The notes beneath the pieces are model-generated. The model made no database searches, was not told the DNA's origin, and worked only from the letters and a program-made list of their open reading frames with translations. From CAZGZU01 sp964529855 (lineage in GTDB: Bacteria > Patescibacteriota > Minisyncoccia > Portnoybacterales > UBA2143), in assembly GCA_964529855.1 (NCBI GenBank), contig CAZGZU010000010.1, forward strand, positions 1 through 23,202: 23,202 bases of DNA, written 5' to 3'. Position 1 is the first letter of the stretch. Every line of letters starts with the position of its first letter. The position numbers and the translations under genes were made by a program. This document shows positions 1-6,645 of this stretch, in pieces.

Positions 1-1151
1 GTTTGGATATCAGGGAGAGATATTTATTCTTTTCTCTCAAGGACAAAGATGATGAGGCCTTACTTAATTGTTTTATGGGGATTACTAATTATCGGCTATC
101 GGGCGTTTCTTTTGAAGAAGGCATGGAGATCATTGTTGAAGGTTTCCCCGAAGTTTATAAGCCAAGCGGTCGAATGACTTTTAGAGTTTCTATGGCCGAG
201 TTAGTCGGAGAAGGGGCCCTTAAAAAAGCTTATGAGAAGTTGAAAAAGAAATTAGAAGACGAGGGGTTATTTTCCTTGGAGCGCAAAAAACCAATTCCAG
301 ATTTTCCTCAAGAGATTGGATTGATAACATCTGAGACCGGAGCAGTAATTCACGACTTTTTGAATAATCTTGGCAAGTACGGTTATCGGATTAAGTTTTT
401 CAATTCAAGAGTGGAAGGTCAGGCGGCAGTGCAAGATTTACTTTCAGCCGTTAGTTATTTTAAGGGCAAAGACATCGATGTTCTAGTTATTATTAGAGGC
501 GGTGGCAGTTTGGAAAGTTTACAGGCTTTTAATAACGAGGCTTTAGTCAGGAAAGTTGCTAATTTTAAAAAACCGGTTATATGTGGGATCGGTCATGAAA
601 AAGATATTCCTTTAGTTTCAATGACAGCTGATTTAATGGTTTCAACTCCTACGGCTGTTGCGGTCACTTTAAACAAATCTTGGGATAGGGCTTTGGATAA
701 TATCCGTGTTTTTGAAAAAGACATTATTTATAAGTATCAAAAAGCATTAACCGATAAAAGTTATCAGCTTGAGATAATGGGGCGAGAACTTTGGCAAAAG
801 GCTGATTTTATTTTTAAGAAGGTCAAAGATACCGGACATCAGTTAATGAGTAAATTAAACGAATTAGGATATAGATTGGACGAAGTTAGTAAAAGCTTGA
901 AAGAATTCCCGAAATTGATTTTAGCTAATTTCCAGAACTCTTTGGATGACGCAGACGAATATTTAAATATGTCAGAAAGACGATTAAAAGCGGTTAATCC
1001 TGGGCGGCAATTAAAATTGGGCTATAGCATTATTTCAATAGGTGCTAAAGTAATAAAAAGCGTCAAACAGGTTAGTAAAGATGCTAGACTTGATATTAGA
1101 GTTTATGATGGTAAAATAAAATCTCGGGTCGAGGAGATTATTAATAAATAA
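1..1151 (+). CDS. xseA: Exodeoxyribonuclease VII large subunit, 5' partial
   Basis: Catalytic subunit of exonuclease VII, which degrades single-stranded DNA from both ends together with XseB. The reading frame is open from the first base of the window. The visible part begins inside the N-terminal OB-fold (RYLFFSLKDKDD, matching the family's 'YFxLKD' strand), so the true start lies upstream. The TTG at base 3 is not the start. The central domain has the family's strongest signatures: IGLITSETGAVIHDF, VLVIIRGGGSLESLQAFN, PVICGIGHEKDIPL and the adjoining ADLMVSTPTAVA. A charged coiled-coil region follows and then the C-terminal segment (NPGRQLKLGYSII). xseB follows after 10 nt, the usual pairing. 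Recognition is secure; only the N-terminus is missing. Confidence 0.96.
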   Translation, partial: LDIRERYLFFSLKDKDDEALLNCFMGITNYRLSGVSFEEGMEIIVEGFPEVYKPSGRMTFRVSMAELVGEGALKKAYEKLKKKLEDEGLFSLERKKPIPDFPQEIGLITSETGAVIHDFLNNLGKYGYRIKFFNSRVEGQAAVQDLLSAVSYFKGKDIDVLVIIRGGGSLESLQAFNNEALVRKVANFKKPVICGIGHEKDIPLVSMTADLMVSTPTAVAVTLNKSWDRALDNIRVFEKDIIYKYQKALTDKSYQLEIMGRELWQKADFIFKKVKDTGHQLMSKLNELGYRLDEVSKSLKEFPKLILANFQNSLDDADEYLNMSERRLKAVNPGRQLKLGYSIISIGAKVIKSVKQVSKDARLDIRVYDGKIKSRVEEIINK

Positions 1152-1161
1152 ATTTAAGATT

Positions 1162-1374
1162 ATGGAAAAAAACAAATTAAAAGATTCATTAAAAAAGATA
1201 GAAGCCATTATTAGTTGGTTTGATGAACAGAAAGAAATAGATGTTGAGGCAGGATTGGAAAAAGTGAAAGAGGGCGTAGTTTTAATAAAGAGTAGCAGAG
1301 AAAGATTAAAAGAGCTTGAGAATGAGTTTAAAAAAGTAAAAGCAGGACTGGAGAAAGAGATTGACTCAGAATAG
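1162..1374 (+). CDS. xseB: Exodeoxyribonuclease VII small subunit
   Basis: A 70-residue, highly charged helical protein of the size of XseB, several copies of which bind the coiled-coil of XseA in exonuclease VII. The segment around residues 8-50 follows the family pattern: a first helix starting SLKKIEAIISWF, then a central region with ...LEKVKEGVVLIKSSRERLKELE. It lies 10 nt after xseA with no clear Shine-Dalgarno sequence, which fits translational coupling or read-through initiation from xseA. The call rests on both the sequence pattern and the position. Confidence 0.9.
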   Translation: MEKNKLKDSLKKIEAIISWFDEQKEIDVEAGLEKVKEGVVLIKSSRERLKELENEFKKVKAGLEKEIDSE

Positions 1375-1418
1375 TGATTTCAGCCAAGGATACAAAAAGA
1401 TAGATCGGTAGGAGTTTT

Positions 1419-1427
1419 TGATATAAT
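1419..1427 (+). promoter_or_regulatory. Extended -10 promoter upstream of the NucS-like gene
   Basis: TG at 1419-1420, one base, then TATAAT at 1422-1427 is a perfect extended -10 element preceded by a T-run. No good -35 is visible 17 bp upstream, as is normal for extended -10 promoters. Transcription would start near 1434, giving a leader of about 64 nt for the gene at 1498. Confidence 0.6.
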
Positions 1428-1497
1428 GGATATAAATAGAAGATTGGAAGAAAATTTAAAACTAATAAATAATTATCTGTGAAAAACAGTAATATTT

Positions 1498-2637
1498 ATG
1501 GAAAAAGAAGGAATCAAAAAATTATTCGATGAATTTGTTAAAAATTATGATGTTGATTATCACGGATCTATTTGGAATAGACAAAGTGGTGAATTTCGTA
1601 GATTTTGGGAAAATAAAATTATAAATGAGAATTATGTTTTAACTGCTGAACTCGATTTAGACCCCATTATTAGAATATTAGATTACTTGGCGAGGGGAAG
1701 TCGATTATTTAGAGAATCTGGTGGAGAAGCTGTTGCAAAACCCTGGGTTTATCAAGGAGCTTGGTATAGATTATTTAATAGCTTAAAGGAGAGAAAAAAA
1801 ATTAGAAAAATATTGGATGATATTTTTAAAAACAGGAGCAAGAACGAAATAATTGGTCTGATAGATAAACTTAAGGAAGCTAATCAAGGCATTGGTAATG
1901 GGTTGACAGGCGAAAAAGCAGTCATTTTAAATGATTTGCTTTTTGCTTACAATCCGAATCAATATGTTTGTGTAGTTTCTCTTGAACACAGGCTTAGAAT
2001 CATTAATATTTTTGGAATCGGGGATAGTGATAATTATAAATCCTGTACTTATGGAGAGAAGATAATAAAAACAAACGAGGATATTATTTTAGGATTTAAG
2101 AATAGGTATGATATAGATACAACCACAAGGGCTTTAACACAATTTTTGTATTCAGATGGAGTAGAATCGTTATGGAATCCTAAGGATAAAATCGAGAGCT
2201 ATAGTGAGGAAATAGACGATATTATAATTGATGAAGAAAAAGATTTTTCCATAGAAAAACATTTAGAAGATTTCTTAATAGCGAATTGGGAAAAAACTGA
2301 GCTTGGAAAGAAATTTAATTTGATACAAGAAGAAGGAATTCCTGTCAGCCAGCAATATACTACTTCAATTGGCAGAATAGATATTTTAGTTAAGGATAAG
2401 TCTAATAATTACGTTGTGATAGAATTAAAAAAGGGGAAAACCGGAGAAAAAGTCGTTGGTCAAATTTTAAAATATATGGGCTGGATTAAAAAACATAAAG
2501 CAAAGAAGAATCAGAAAATAAAAGGTATTATAATTTCGGGTGAAGACGATGAAAAATTAAAGTATTCTCTAGAGGCCACAAATAATATAGAACTTTTTGT
2601 TTATAAAATCGATTTTTCTTTAAAAAAGATTATTTAA
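1498..2637 (+). CDS. Protein with C-terminal NucS/DUF91-like PD-(D/E)XK nuclease domain
   Basis: A 379-residue protein. The last ~125 residues resemble the nuclease domain of NucS/EndoMS and DUF91 proteins: an acidic lead-in (KHLEDFLIANWE), then GRIDILV with the Asp at about residue 295, then VVIELKKGK with the Glu-x-Lys at about 309-311, and a helix (VVGQILKYMGWI) that follows the catalytic strand in this family. The N-terminal ~230 residues (aromatic and charged, with ...LARGSRLFRESGG... and ...YQGAWYRLFNSL...) match nothing I recognise and may set the substrate. The gene looks more AT-rich than the genes after 4.6 kb. It stands alone, with its own extended -10 promoter and no Shine-Dalgarno before the ATG. 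An orphan restriction-like or DNA repair nuclease is a reasonable inference, not shown. Confidence 0.75.
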   Translation: MEKEGIKKLFDEFVKNYDVDYHGSIWNRQSGEFRRFWENKIINENYVLTAELDLDPIIRILDYLARGSRLFRESGGEAVAKPWVYQGAWYRLFNSLKERKKIRKILDDIFKNRSKNEIIGLIDKLKEANQGIGNGLTGEKAVILNDLLFAYNPNQYVCVVSLEHRLRIINIFGIGDSDNYKSCTYGEKIIKTNEDIILGFKNRYDIDTTTRALTQFLYSDGVESLWNPKDKIESYSEEIDDIIIDEEKDFSIEKHLEDFLIANWEKTELGKKFNLIQEEGIPVSQQYTTSIGRIDILVKDKSNNYVVIELKKGKTGEKVVGQILKYMGWIKKHKAKKNQKIKGIIISGEDDEKLKYSLEATNNIELFVYKIDFSLKKII

Positions 2638-2737
2638 TTCTTTTGCTTTGATAAGCGTCTTTTGTCTATTTGCCAAGCTAGGTCAAAAGAAAAATAAAAA
2701 ATCATTTTTTGACGCGATAGAGAAGTACCTGTGCTTA

Positions 2738-2766
2738 TTGACAGAGAACATGTTCCGTGGTATATT
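2738..2766 (+). promoter_or_regulatory. Sigma-70-type promoter with palindrome in the spacer
   Basis: TTGACA at 2738-2743 and TATATT at 2761-2766 are separated by exactly 17 bp. The spacer holds a perfect 10-bp palindrome, GAACATGTTC (2746-2755), positioned like a repressor operator. It serves the small gene at 2808, giving a leader of about 35 nt with a strong Shine-Dalgarno sequence. Confidence 0.75.
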
Positions 2767-2807
2767 TGTTTTACAATTAGTTCACTTATAAAAAAGGAGG
2801 ATGGGCT

Positions 2808-3023
2808 ATGTCATTCGATATGGAAGTTCTTGTAAGGAATGCTTTCAAGCAAGTTGGCGGAAGGAAGCTCACCTTTGCTGAGTTAAAGCAGAGGAGCCGG
2901 ATACGTCGAGGGTTAGTCAGACTCCTTGATCAAATGAAGCAAGCTGGAGACGTTGATTACGAGCTGGATAACAAAGGCATGATGACAAACGAAACTGTCA
3001 TTAGCTGTTTGGATAACCTTTGA
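2808..3023 (+). CDS. Small basic protein, possible winged-helix-like, unknown function
   Basis: A 71-residue protein with an excellent ribosome binding site (AAAAAAGGAGG, about 7 nt before the ATG), its own -35/-10 promoter and a strong terminator just after the stop, so it is a real single-gene transcript. The sequence reads as three helices and a hairpin: VRNAFKQVGG, FAELKQRSRIRRGLVRLLDQMKQAG, then a short DVDYEL / GMMT strand pair. That layout is compatible with a small winged helix-turn-helix domain (helix, helix, wing), but no family is recognised. It ends in TGA, which supports the standard code. Confidence 0.7.
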   Translation: MSFDMEVLVRNAFKQVGGRKLTFAELKQRSRIRRGLVRLLDQMKQAGDVDYELDNKGMMTNETVISCLDNL

Positions 3024-3047
3024 CCCTCCCTATTCATAATCATGGAG

Positions 3048-3081
3048 AAAGGCAGGTTTATATAATGACCTGCCTTTTTTT
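3048..3081 (+). terminator. Rho-independent terminator
   Basis: GGCAGGT (3051-3057) pairs with ACCTGCC (3068-3074), extended by flanking A/T pairs and followed by a run of Ts. It ends the transcript of the small gene at 2808 and insulates ridA. Confidence 0.9.
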
Positions 3082-3103
3082 ACTGGTGTCTTTGGGAATA
3101 ATG

Positions 3104-3112
3104 TGATAAAAT
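3104..3112 (+). promoter_or_regulatory. Extended -10 promoter for ridA, leaderless
   Basis: TG (3104-3105), one base and TAAAAT (3107-3112) form an extended -10. The ridA ATG begins at 3119, only 6 nt later, so the predicted transcription start is the start codon itself. No Shine-Dalgarno sequence is present. Confidence 0.6.
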
Positions 3113-3118
3113 AAATAT

Positions 3119-3496
3119 ATGAGAAATAAGATTGTAACAAAAAAGGCTCCGGAAGCTACAGGCCCTTTTTCTCAAGCGATTGTAGAAGGTAATTTAATTT
3201 TTACTTCCGGCCAGATTCCTTTAACAATCAAGGGAAAGTTATTAGAAGGAGATGTAGAAGAACAAGCTCATCAGATTATGAAGAATCTAGAAGCAATACT
3301 CAAAGAGGCAGGGGTAACTTTTAATAATGTAGTTAAAACAACAATTTATGTTACAGATATGTCCTTATATGGAAAGATTAACGAGATTTACGGAAAATAT
3401 ATGACAGATCCTTTTCCAGCCAGGGAACTCGTCTGTGTAAAAGAATTACCTCTTGGAGCTAGAATTGAAATTAGCATGATAGCTTCTAAGTCATAA
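3119..3496 (+). CDS. ridA: RidA family enamine/imine deaminase
   Basis: RidA (YjgF/YER057c/UK114 family) hydrolyses reactive enamine and imine intermediates formed by PLP enzymes, releasing ammonia and protecting other enzymes. The 125-residue length is typical. Family motifs are all present: GPFSQAI near residue 16, FTSGQIP near 28-34, a central helix VEEQAHQIMKNLEAILKEAG, KTTIYVTDM, and the C-terminal PARELV with the substrate-binding Arg, followed by LPLGARIEI with the conserved Glu. The start is fixed by the extended -10 six bases upstream, so the mRNA is probably leaderless. It forms its own unit between a terminator and the next promoter module. Confidence 0.95.
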   Translation: MRNKIVTKKAPEATGPFSQAIVEGNLIFTSGQIPLTIKGKLLEGDVEEQAHQIMKNLEAILKEAGVTFNNVVKTTIYVTDMSLYGKINEIYGKYMTDPFPARELVCVKELPLGARIEISMIASKS

Positions 3497-3537
3497 AATA
3501 GGTTTCAGTATCGCCTAGGTAAGCGGAGTCAGTGGAG

Positions 3538-3569
3538 AAATCGCCAAAAGGGCGATTTTTTGATAGAAT
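3538..3569 (+). promoter_or_regulatory. Terminator-promoter module, copy A
   Basis: AAATCGCC (3538-3545) pairs with GGCGATTT (3551-3558), followed by further Ts, which makes a terminator for ridA. The left arm holds TCGCCA (3541-3546), a 4-of-6 match to the -35 consensus. Exactly 17 bp later comes TGA-TAGAAT (-10 at 3564-3569). The module therefore stops one transcript and starts the next. Confidence 0.75.
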
Positions 3570-3576
3570 AAAAGCA

Positions 3577-4545
3577 ATGACTCTAAAAAAAATCAAATCC
3601 ATAGAACTGGTGCCGTTGGCGCCATTTAGGTTTGACCCGACTTTTCATAAGCCGGCTCATTTTGAGTCTGGTGATACTTTTTGGCAGCCGGGTATTCGCT
3701 GGCAGACCTGTTTTTGGCAGGGCAAGCAATTAGGATTGAAGTTTGCTGATATAGGGACAATTAATCAGCCGAGGATAAGGTTGGAGGTATATTATAACAA
3801 AAAACTTGATAAGCAATTTGTTGATTCTTTGGTTAAAGAAATGCGTTATCGGTTTAATCTGGATTTGGATTTAAAAGAATTCTATCAGAGATTTAAAGAT
3901 GATAAGATTTTAGGGCCGATTATCAAAAAATGGAAAGGCATGAGGCCAGGCCATCCCAGTTCCTTATACGAATACTTAATTATCGGAATTGTTTTGCAGA
4001 ATGCCACGGTCAGGCGGTCAATCCAGATGTTTCAGGCCTTATTGGAAAATTATGGAAGATTGCTTGAATTTGATAATAAGAAGCTGTGGTGTTTTTGGAA
4101 GCCGGGTGGTTTGCAGAAAGTCACTGAAAAAGAATTGCGGGCTTTAAAGGTTGGTTATCGGGCTAAATCAATTAAAAAGATAGATGATTATTTTGCCCAG
4201 GGATTGATTAATGAACTTGCCTTGCGTCAGCAGGACAGGGAAACCCAGGAAAAGGAATTATTGAAATTATATGGGGTTGGTCCGGCAACCATCTGGTATC
4301 TGTTGTTTGATGTTTTTCATCATTGGGATTTTTTTAATCATGTTTCTCCCTGGGAACAGAAGATTTATTCCAAGTTGTTTTTTAATCAAAATCCGGAGAA
4401 GCCGGTTTCTGTTGATAAATTATTGAAGTATTTTAAGAGATACGGGGATTATAAGCAGATAGCTGTTCACTATATCTGGGAAGATTTATGGTGGAAAAGG
4501 GAGAATAAATGTATTCCCTGGCTAGAGAAGTTGGTCAGGATTTAA
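3577..4545 (+). CDS. HhH-GPD superfamily DNA glycosylase-like protein
   Basis: A 322-residue protein resembling AlkA/OGG-type base-excision glycosylases. The N-terminal third (IELVPLAPFRFDPTFHKPAHF) fits the beta-rich domain of AlkA relatives. The central part (LYEYLIIGIVLQNATVRRSIQMFQALLENYG) is the conserved start of the HhH-GPD fold. The helix-hairpin-helix is LYGVGPATIWYLL at about residues 231-243. After it, where the family normally has its catalytic Asp, the sequence is NHVSPWEQKIY, with no Asp. An open frame extends upstream to a GTG at 3532, but that part translates the terminator-promoter hairpin. The ATG at 3577 lies 7 nt after the -10, so it is the likely, leaderless start. Some archaeal-type relatives may use another acid; activity is uncertain. 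Confidence 0.75.
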   Translation: MTLKKIKSIELVPLAPFRFDPTFHKPAHFESGDTFWQPGIRWQTCFWQGKQLGLKFADIGTINQPRIRLEVYYNKKLDKQFVDSLVKEMRYRFNLDLDLKEFYQRFKDDKILGPIIKKWKGMRPGHPSSLYEYLIIGIVLQNATVRRSIQMFQALLENYGRLLEFDNKKLWCFWKPGGLQKVTEKELRALKVGYRAKSIKKIDDYFAQGLINELALRQQDRETQEKELLKLYGVGPATIWYLLFDVFHHWDFFNHVSPWEQKIYSKLFFNQNPEKPVSVDKLLKYFKRYGDYKQIAVHYIWEDLWWKRENKCIPWLEKLVRI

Positions 4546-4580
4546 AATGATTAAAAAATCGTAAAAAAGAAGGTTCAGTA

Positions 4581-4609
4581 TTGACAGAATAGTGTTTCTA
4601 TGTTATCCT
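4581..4609 (+). promoter_or_regulatory. Sigma-70-type promoter
   Basis: TTGACA (4581-4586), 17-bp spacer, TATCCT (4604-4609). The -10 and the following bases (TATCCTGTTTTTAG) recur exactly in the promoter at 5199-5227. Transcription would give a leader of about 50 nt before the gene at 4667. Confidence 0.8.
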
Positions 4610-4666
4610 GTTTTTAGTAACTTAACTTAAAACAAACTTTAATCTTTCAAGAATAAGGAGGGAAAG

Positions 4667-5089
4667 ATGAGAAGAATGTTACATTTATCTCCTGATTACT
4701 TTACGAAGTTTCCTGTCGTGATAATGGAATCAGGGGACAGGCTTGATAATTGGGCCAGCGGTATGGTTATTGCCGATGCAAACGGGAACGAAATAAATCC
4801 CATCAGAAGGATTCCAAATGGACGACCGTTTCAGGCAGTCCATCCCGTTGAGATTGGGCTCCTCGTCGGGAACGCGGAGGAAAGAGACGATGTTTTAACA
4901 ATATCTATCTGGCGCGTTTCGCGCATTATTCCGCCTCCTTGTCCAAGAGCAAAGTGGCAACGAGATTACTGGGACGTAGAATTATCGTCTATATGGCAAT
5001 CTTGTTCCGGAGATTCGTTGCCGCCGAAGTTATTTAAACTAAAGCAGCGGCTTGAGGAGAAAATCGCCGAAATTAAGTCGCAAAATTAA
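4667..5089 (+). CDS. Hypothetical protein, unknown function
   Basis: A 140-residue soluble protein preceded by a strong Shine-Dalgarno sequence (AAGGAGGG, 5 nt before ATG) and a canonical promoter, and followed by a good terminator, so it is expressed alone. I recognise no family. The first ~100 residues look beta-rich (VVIMESGDR, GMVIADANGNEINPIRRI, VLTISIWRVSRII), with a tryptophan-containing stretch (KWQRDYWDVELSSIWQ). The end is a charged helix (LKQRLEEKIAEI). There is no signal peptide or membrane segment. It starts a run of similar small orphan genes reaching 7026. Confidence 0.7.
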   Translation: MRRMLHLSPDYFTKFPVVIMESGDRLDNWASGMVIADANGNEINPIRRIPNGRPFQAVHPVEIGLLVGNAEERDDVLTISIWRVSRIIPPPCPRAKWQRDYWDVELSSIWQSCSGDSLPPKLFKLKQRLEEKIAEIKSQN

Positions 5090-5106
5090 GTCGTGAGATA
5101 TAGCAT

Positions 5107-5136
5107 GGGAGTCGATTTTATTCGGCTCCCTTTTTT
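5107..5136 (+). terminator. Rho-independent terminator
   Basis: GGGAGTCG (5107-5114) pairs with CGGCTCCC (5123-5130, one G-T pair) and is followed by six Ts. It ends the transcript of the gene at 4667. Confidence 0.9.
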
Positions 5137-5156
5137 GAGGAATTTTAACGATAAAT

Positions 5157-5187
5157 AATCGCCAATCAGGCGGTTTTTTAATAGAAT
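5157..5187 (+). promoter_or_regulatory. Terminator-promoter module, copy B
   Basis: AATCGCC (5157-5163) pairs with GGCGGTT (5169-5175), then Ts. TCGCCA (5159-5164), 17-bp spacer and TAGAAT (5182-5187) give the promoter half. Unlike the other copies it lacks the TG of the extended -10. It sits between a complete terminator and a complete TTGACA promoter, so it is redundant in both roles here. Confidence 0.6.
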
Positions 5188-5198
5188 GGATAGCATTA

Positions 5199-5227
5199 TT
5201 GACAAATTGGTCTAAGCGGGCTATCCT
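5199..5227 (+). promoter_or_regulatory. Sigma-70-type promoter
   Basis: TTGACA (5199-5204), 17-bp spacer, TATCCT (5222-5227). The 14 bases from the -10 onward are identical to those of the promoter at 4581. It lies just downstream of module copy B, forming a tandem pair before the gene at 5267. Confidence 0.8.
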
Positions 5228-5266
5228 GTTTTTAGCTCTTTTAATTCAAGTGAAGGGAGAATGATT

Positions 5267-5455
5267 ATGAAAAAACGAAAAAAACTTTCCCGAAAAGATA
5301 TTTTAGATGTTATGAGTTGTGATAGTAGTATTGAAGGGTGTTACGGAGATTGGCGGAGCTGGGTTCTTGGTAATGCGGATCCAAAAGACGTTGAATTTAT
5401 AAAAAAACAGCTTGAAGTAAAACTACCTAAGGAAGTAGACTTTGATCAAGAATAA
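5267..5455 (+). CDS. Small hypothetical protein
   Basis: A 62-residue protein, MKKRKKLSRKDIL..., with a very basic N-terminus and an acidic C-terminus (EVDFDQE). No family is recognised. The frame also has an ATG at 5261, but the Shine-Dalgarno AAGGGAG (5253-5259) is only 1 nt from that codon and 7 nt from the ATG at 5267, so I choose 5267. The phosphatase-like gene follows 23 nt later with its own Shine-Dalgarno, so the two are probably co-transcribed from the tandem promoters upstream. Confidence 0.6.
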   Translation: MKKRKKLSRKDILDVMSCDSSIEGCYGDWRSWVLGNADPKDVEFIKKQLEVKLPKEVDFDQE

Positions 5456-5478
5456 TAAACAAAGAAAAGGAGGAATAA

Positions 5479-6387
5479 ATGAAAAAACTGGTTGATTATG
5501 GATTAAGAAACGGACATAATATCGGTATTATTATGAAAGAAATGGTTCGTCGGGCAATTATCCTGATAAGGAATGAAAGGTTCATTTTTGAGGCAGGAGG
5601 TAAGGAAGGATATAGTGGGAAATGGGATGATGCAGTGACCACGGCCGACAAGGATGCCCAAGCCATGTATATCCAGTTAATTGAGGAGAATTTTCCGGGC
5701 TATGGCGTGATAGCCGAGGAGGGCAAACTTAAAATTCTTTCCTCCTTTGCGGATCATGACATCTATTTTACAATAGATCCTTTGTGTGGAACCAACGCGT
5801 ACATTCGTCGACAATCACACGGTATTGGGACAATGATTGCGCTGGTGATAGACGGTGAAGTAGTGGCTGCCTATGTTGGTGATATCATGACCCAGGAGGT
5901 CTTTGGTTTTAGACCGGGGTCCCAAAAGGTCTGGCGGATTAGCGAATATGAAAGATACGAACGACTTCTTGTTGACGAGAATAAACCATTGATAGAGCAG
6001 TATGCCGTTTTGACCAACCCGCCACCCGAAGAACCTCATTTGATTCAATTGCTGATTAAGGGAGATAAAAGGAACGGTCTTTTCAAATTATTCACTATGG
6101 CAGACGGCAGTATTGGTATCACGGCGGCTCGTTTGTGGAAAGGGGAAGCCGGCGGGCTAATTCTTTCTCCTCGGCATGACGCGCCATGGGATATGACTCC
6201 GGTTATCGGAATTTTTAGAAAGATGGGTTTTGTTTTTATCACAATTGGCGATAAGGGTCATGTTGTAGAAATTTCAGATGATATGGAGATATTAAAAGAA
6301 ATCAGACATCGTAATTTTTTTCTTTTGGTTATCCATAAGAGCCGAGTAAGTGAATTTAATCAGTGGATTCAAGTAAAAAAACTTTAA
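5479..6387 (+). CDS. Inositol monophosphatase-family protein with altered metal site
   Basis: A 302-residue member of the lithium-sensitive Mg-dependent phosphatase family (IMPase/SuhB/CysQ-like), somewhat longer than the usual ~260. Motifs in order: DDAVTTADKDAQ (the 'DxVTxxD' segment), GYGVIAEEG with the metal-binding Glu at 80 or 81, then FTIDPLCGTNAY (Asp 100 to Thr 105), and PWDMTPVIGI with the conserved Asp at 238. In the second motif the family consensus is DPxDGT; here the second Asp, a metal ligand, is Cys 103 (codon TGT). The protein may be inactive, bind a different metal, or do another job. The strong Shine-Dalgarno (AAAGGAGGAA) fixes the start. It is followed after 12 nt by another small gene. 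Confidence 0.85.
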   Translation: MKKLVDYGLRNGHNIGIIMKEMVRRAIILIRNERFIFEAGGKEGYSGKWDDAVTTADKDAQAMYIQLIEENFPGYGVIAEEGKLKILSSFADHDIYFTIDPLCGTNAYIRRQSHGIGTMIALVIDGEVVAAYVGDIMTQEVFGFRPGSQKVWRISEYERYERLLVDENKPLIEQYAVLTNPPPEEPHLIQLLIKGDKRNGLFKLFTMADGSIGITAARLWKGEAGGLILSPRHDAPWDMTPVIGIFRKMGFVFITIGDKGHVVEISDDMEILKEIRHRNFFLLVIHKSRVSEFNQWIQVKKL

Positions 6388-6399
6388 AAGAGGTGGATT

Positions 6400-6624
6400 A
6401 TGACAGATGAACCAGAAATAACAGAGGAGATAAAAGAACGGATGGAAGAGGCTGAAGCAAAAGCCGAGGAGTTAGGTCATTCACTTGAAGAATGGAAATG
6501 GGATGGTCGTGGATACTGGCGCGCTTGGTGTCAATATAGACTCTGTCATGCGACTGCTTGGGTTCAGCCAAAAGGGCTTGCAGAGCCATATGGAGGAACG
6601 GCTATATCCAGAAGGTGTCGATGA
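6400..6624 (+). CDS. Small cysteine-containing protein, unknown function
   Basis: A 74-residue protein starting after an AAAGAGG Shine-Dalgarno, 12 nt after the phosphatase-like gene. The first 25 residues form an acidic helix. The rest has the layout GHSLEEW...W...AWCQYRLCHATAWVQP...GGTAISRRC, with Cys at 44, 49 and 73 and a His at 27. This resembles small zinc-knuckle proteins that start with 'GHxLxxW' and end in 'G.A....C', often seen in phage and accessory regions, though the usual CxxC spacing is replaced by C-x4-C. Zinc binding is therefore only a guess. An overlapping frame from 6485 is rejected because it lacks a ribosome binding site. Confidence 0.6.
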   Translation: MTDEPEITEEIKERMEEAEAKAEELGHSLEEWKWDGRGYWRAWCQYRLCHATAWVQPKGLAEPYGGTAISRRCR

Positions 6625-6645
6625 TTTTAAAGAAAGGAGGAAGCA

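Noticed and set aside
1426..1482. An 18-codon frame starting in the -10 of the NucS-like gene's promoter, in frame with it but ended by TGA.
   Set aside because: Its ATG overlaps the -10 hexamer, so it would not be transcribed. Reading TGA as an amino acid is excluded by other genes.
3532..3576. GTG start extending the HhH glycosylase by 15 residues.
   Set aside because: Those residues are the translation of the terminator-promoter hairpin, upstream of the predicted transcription start.
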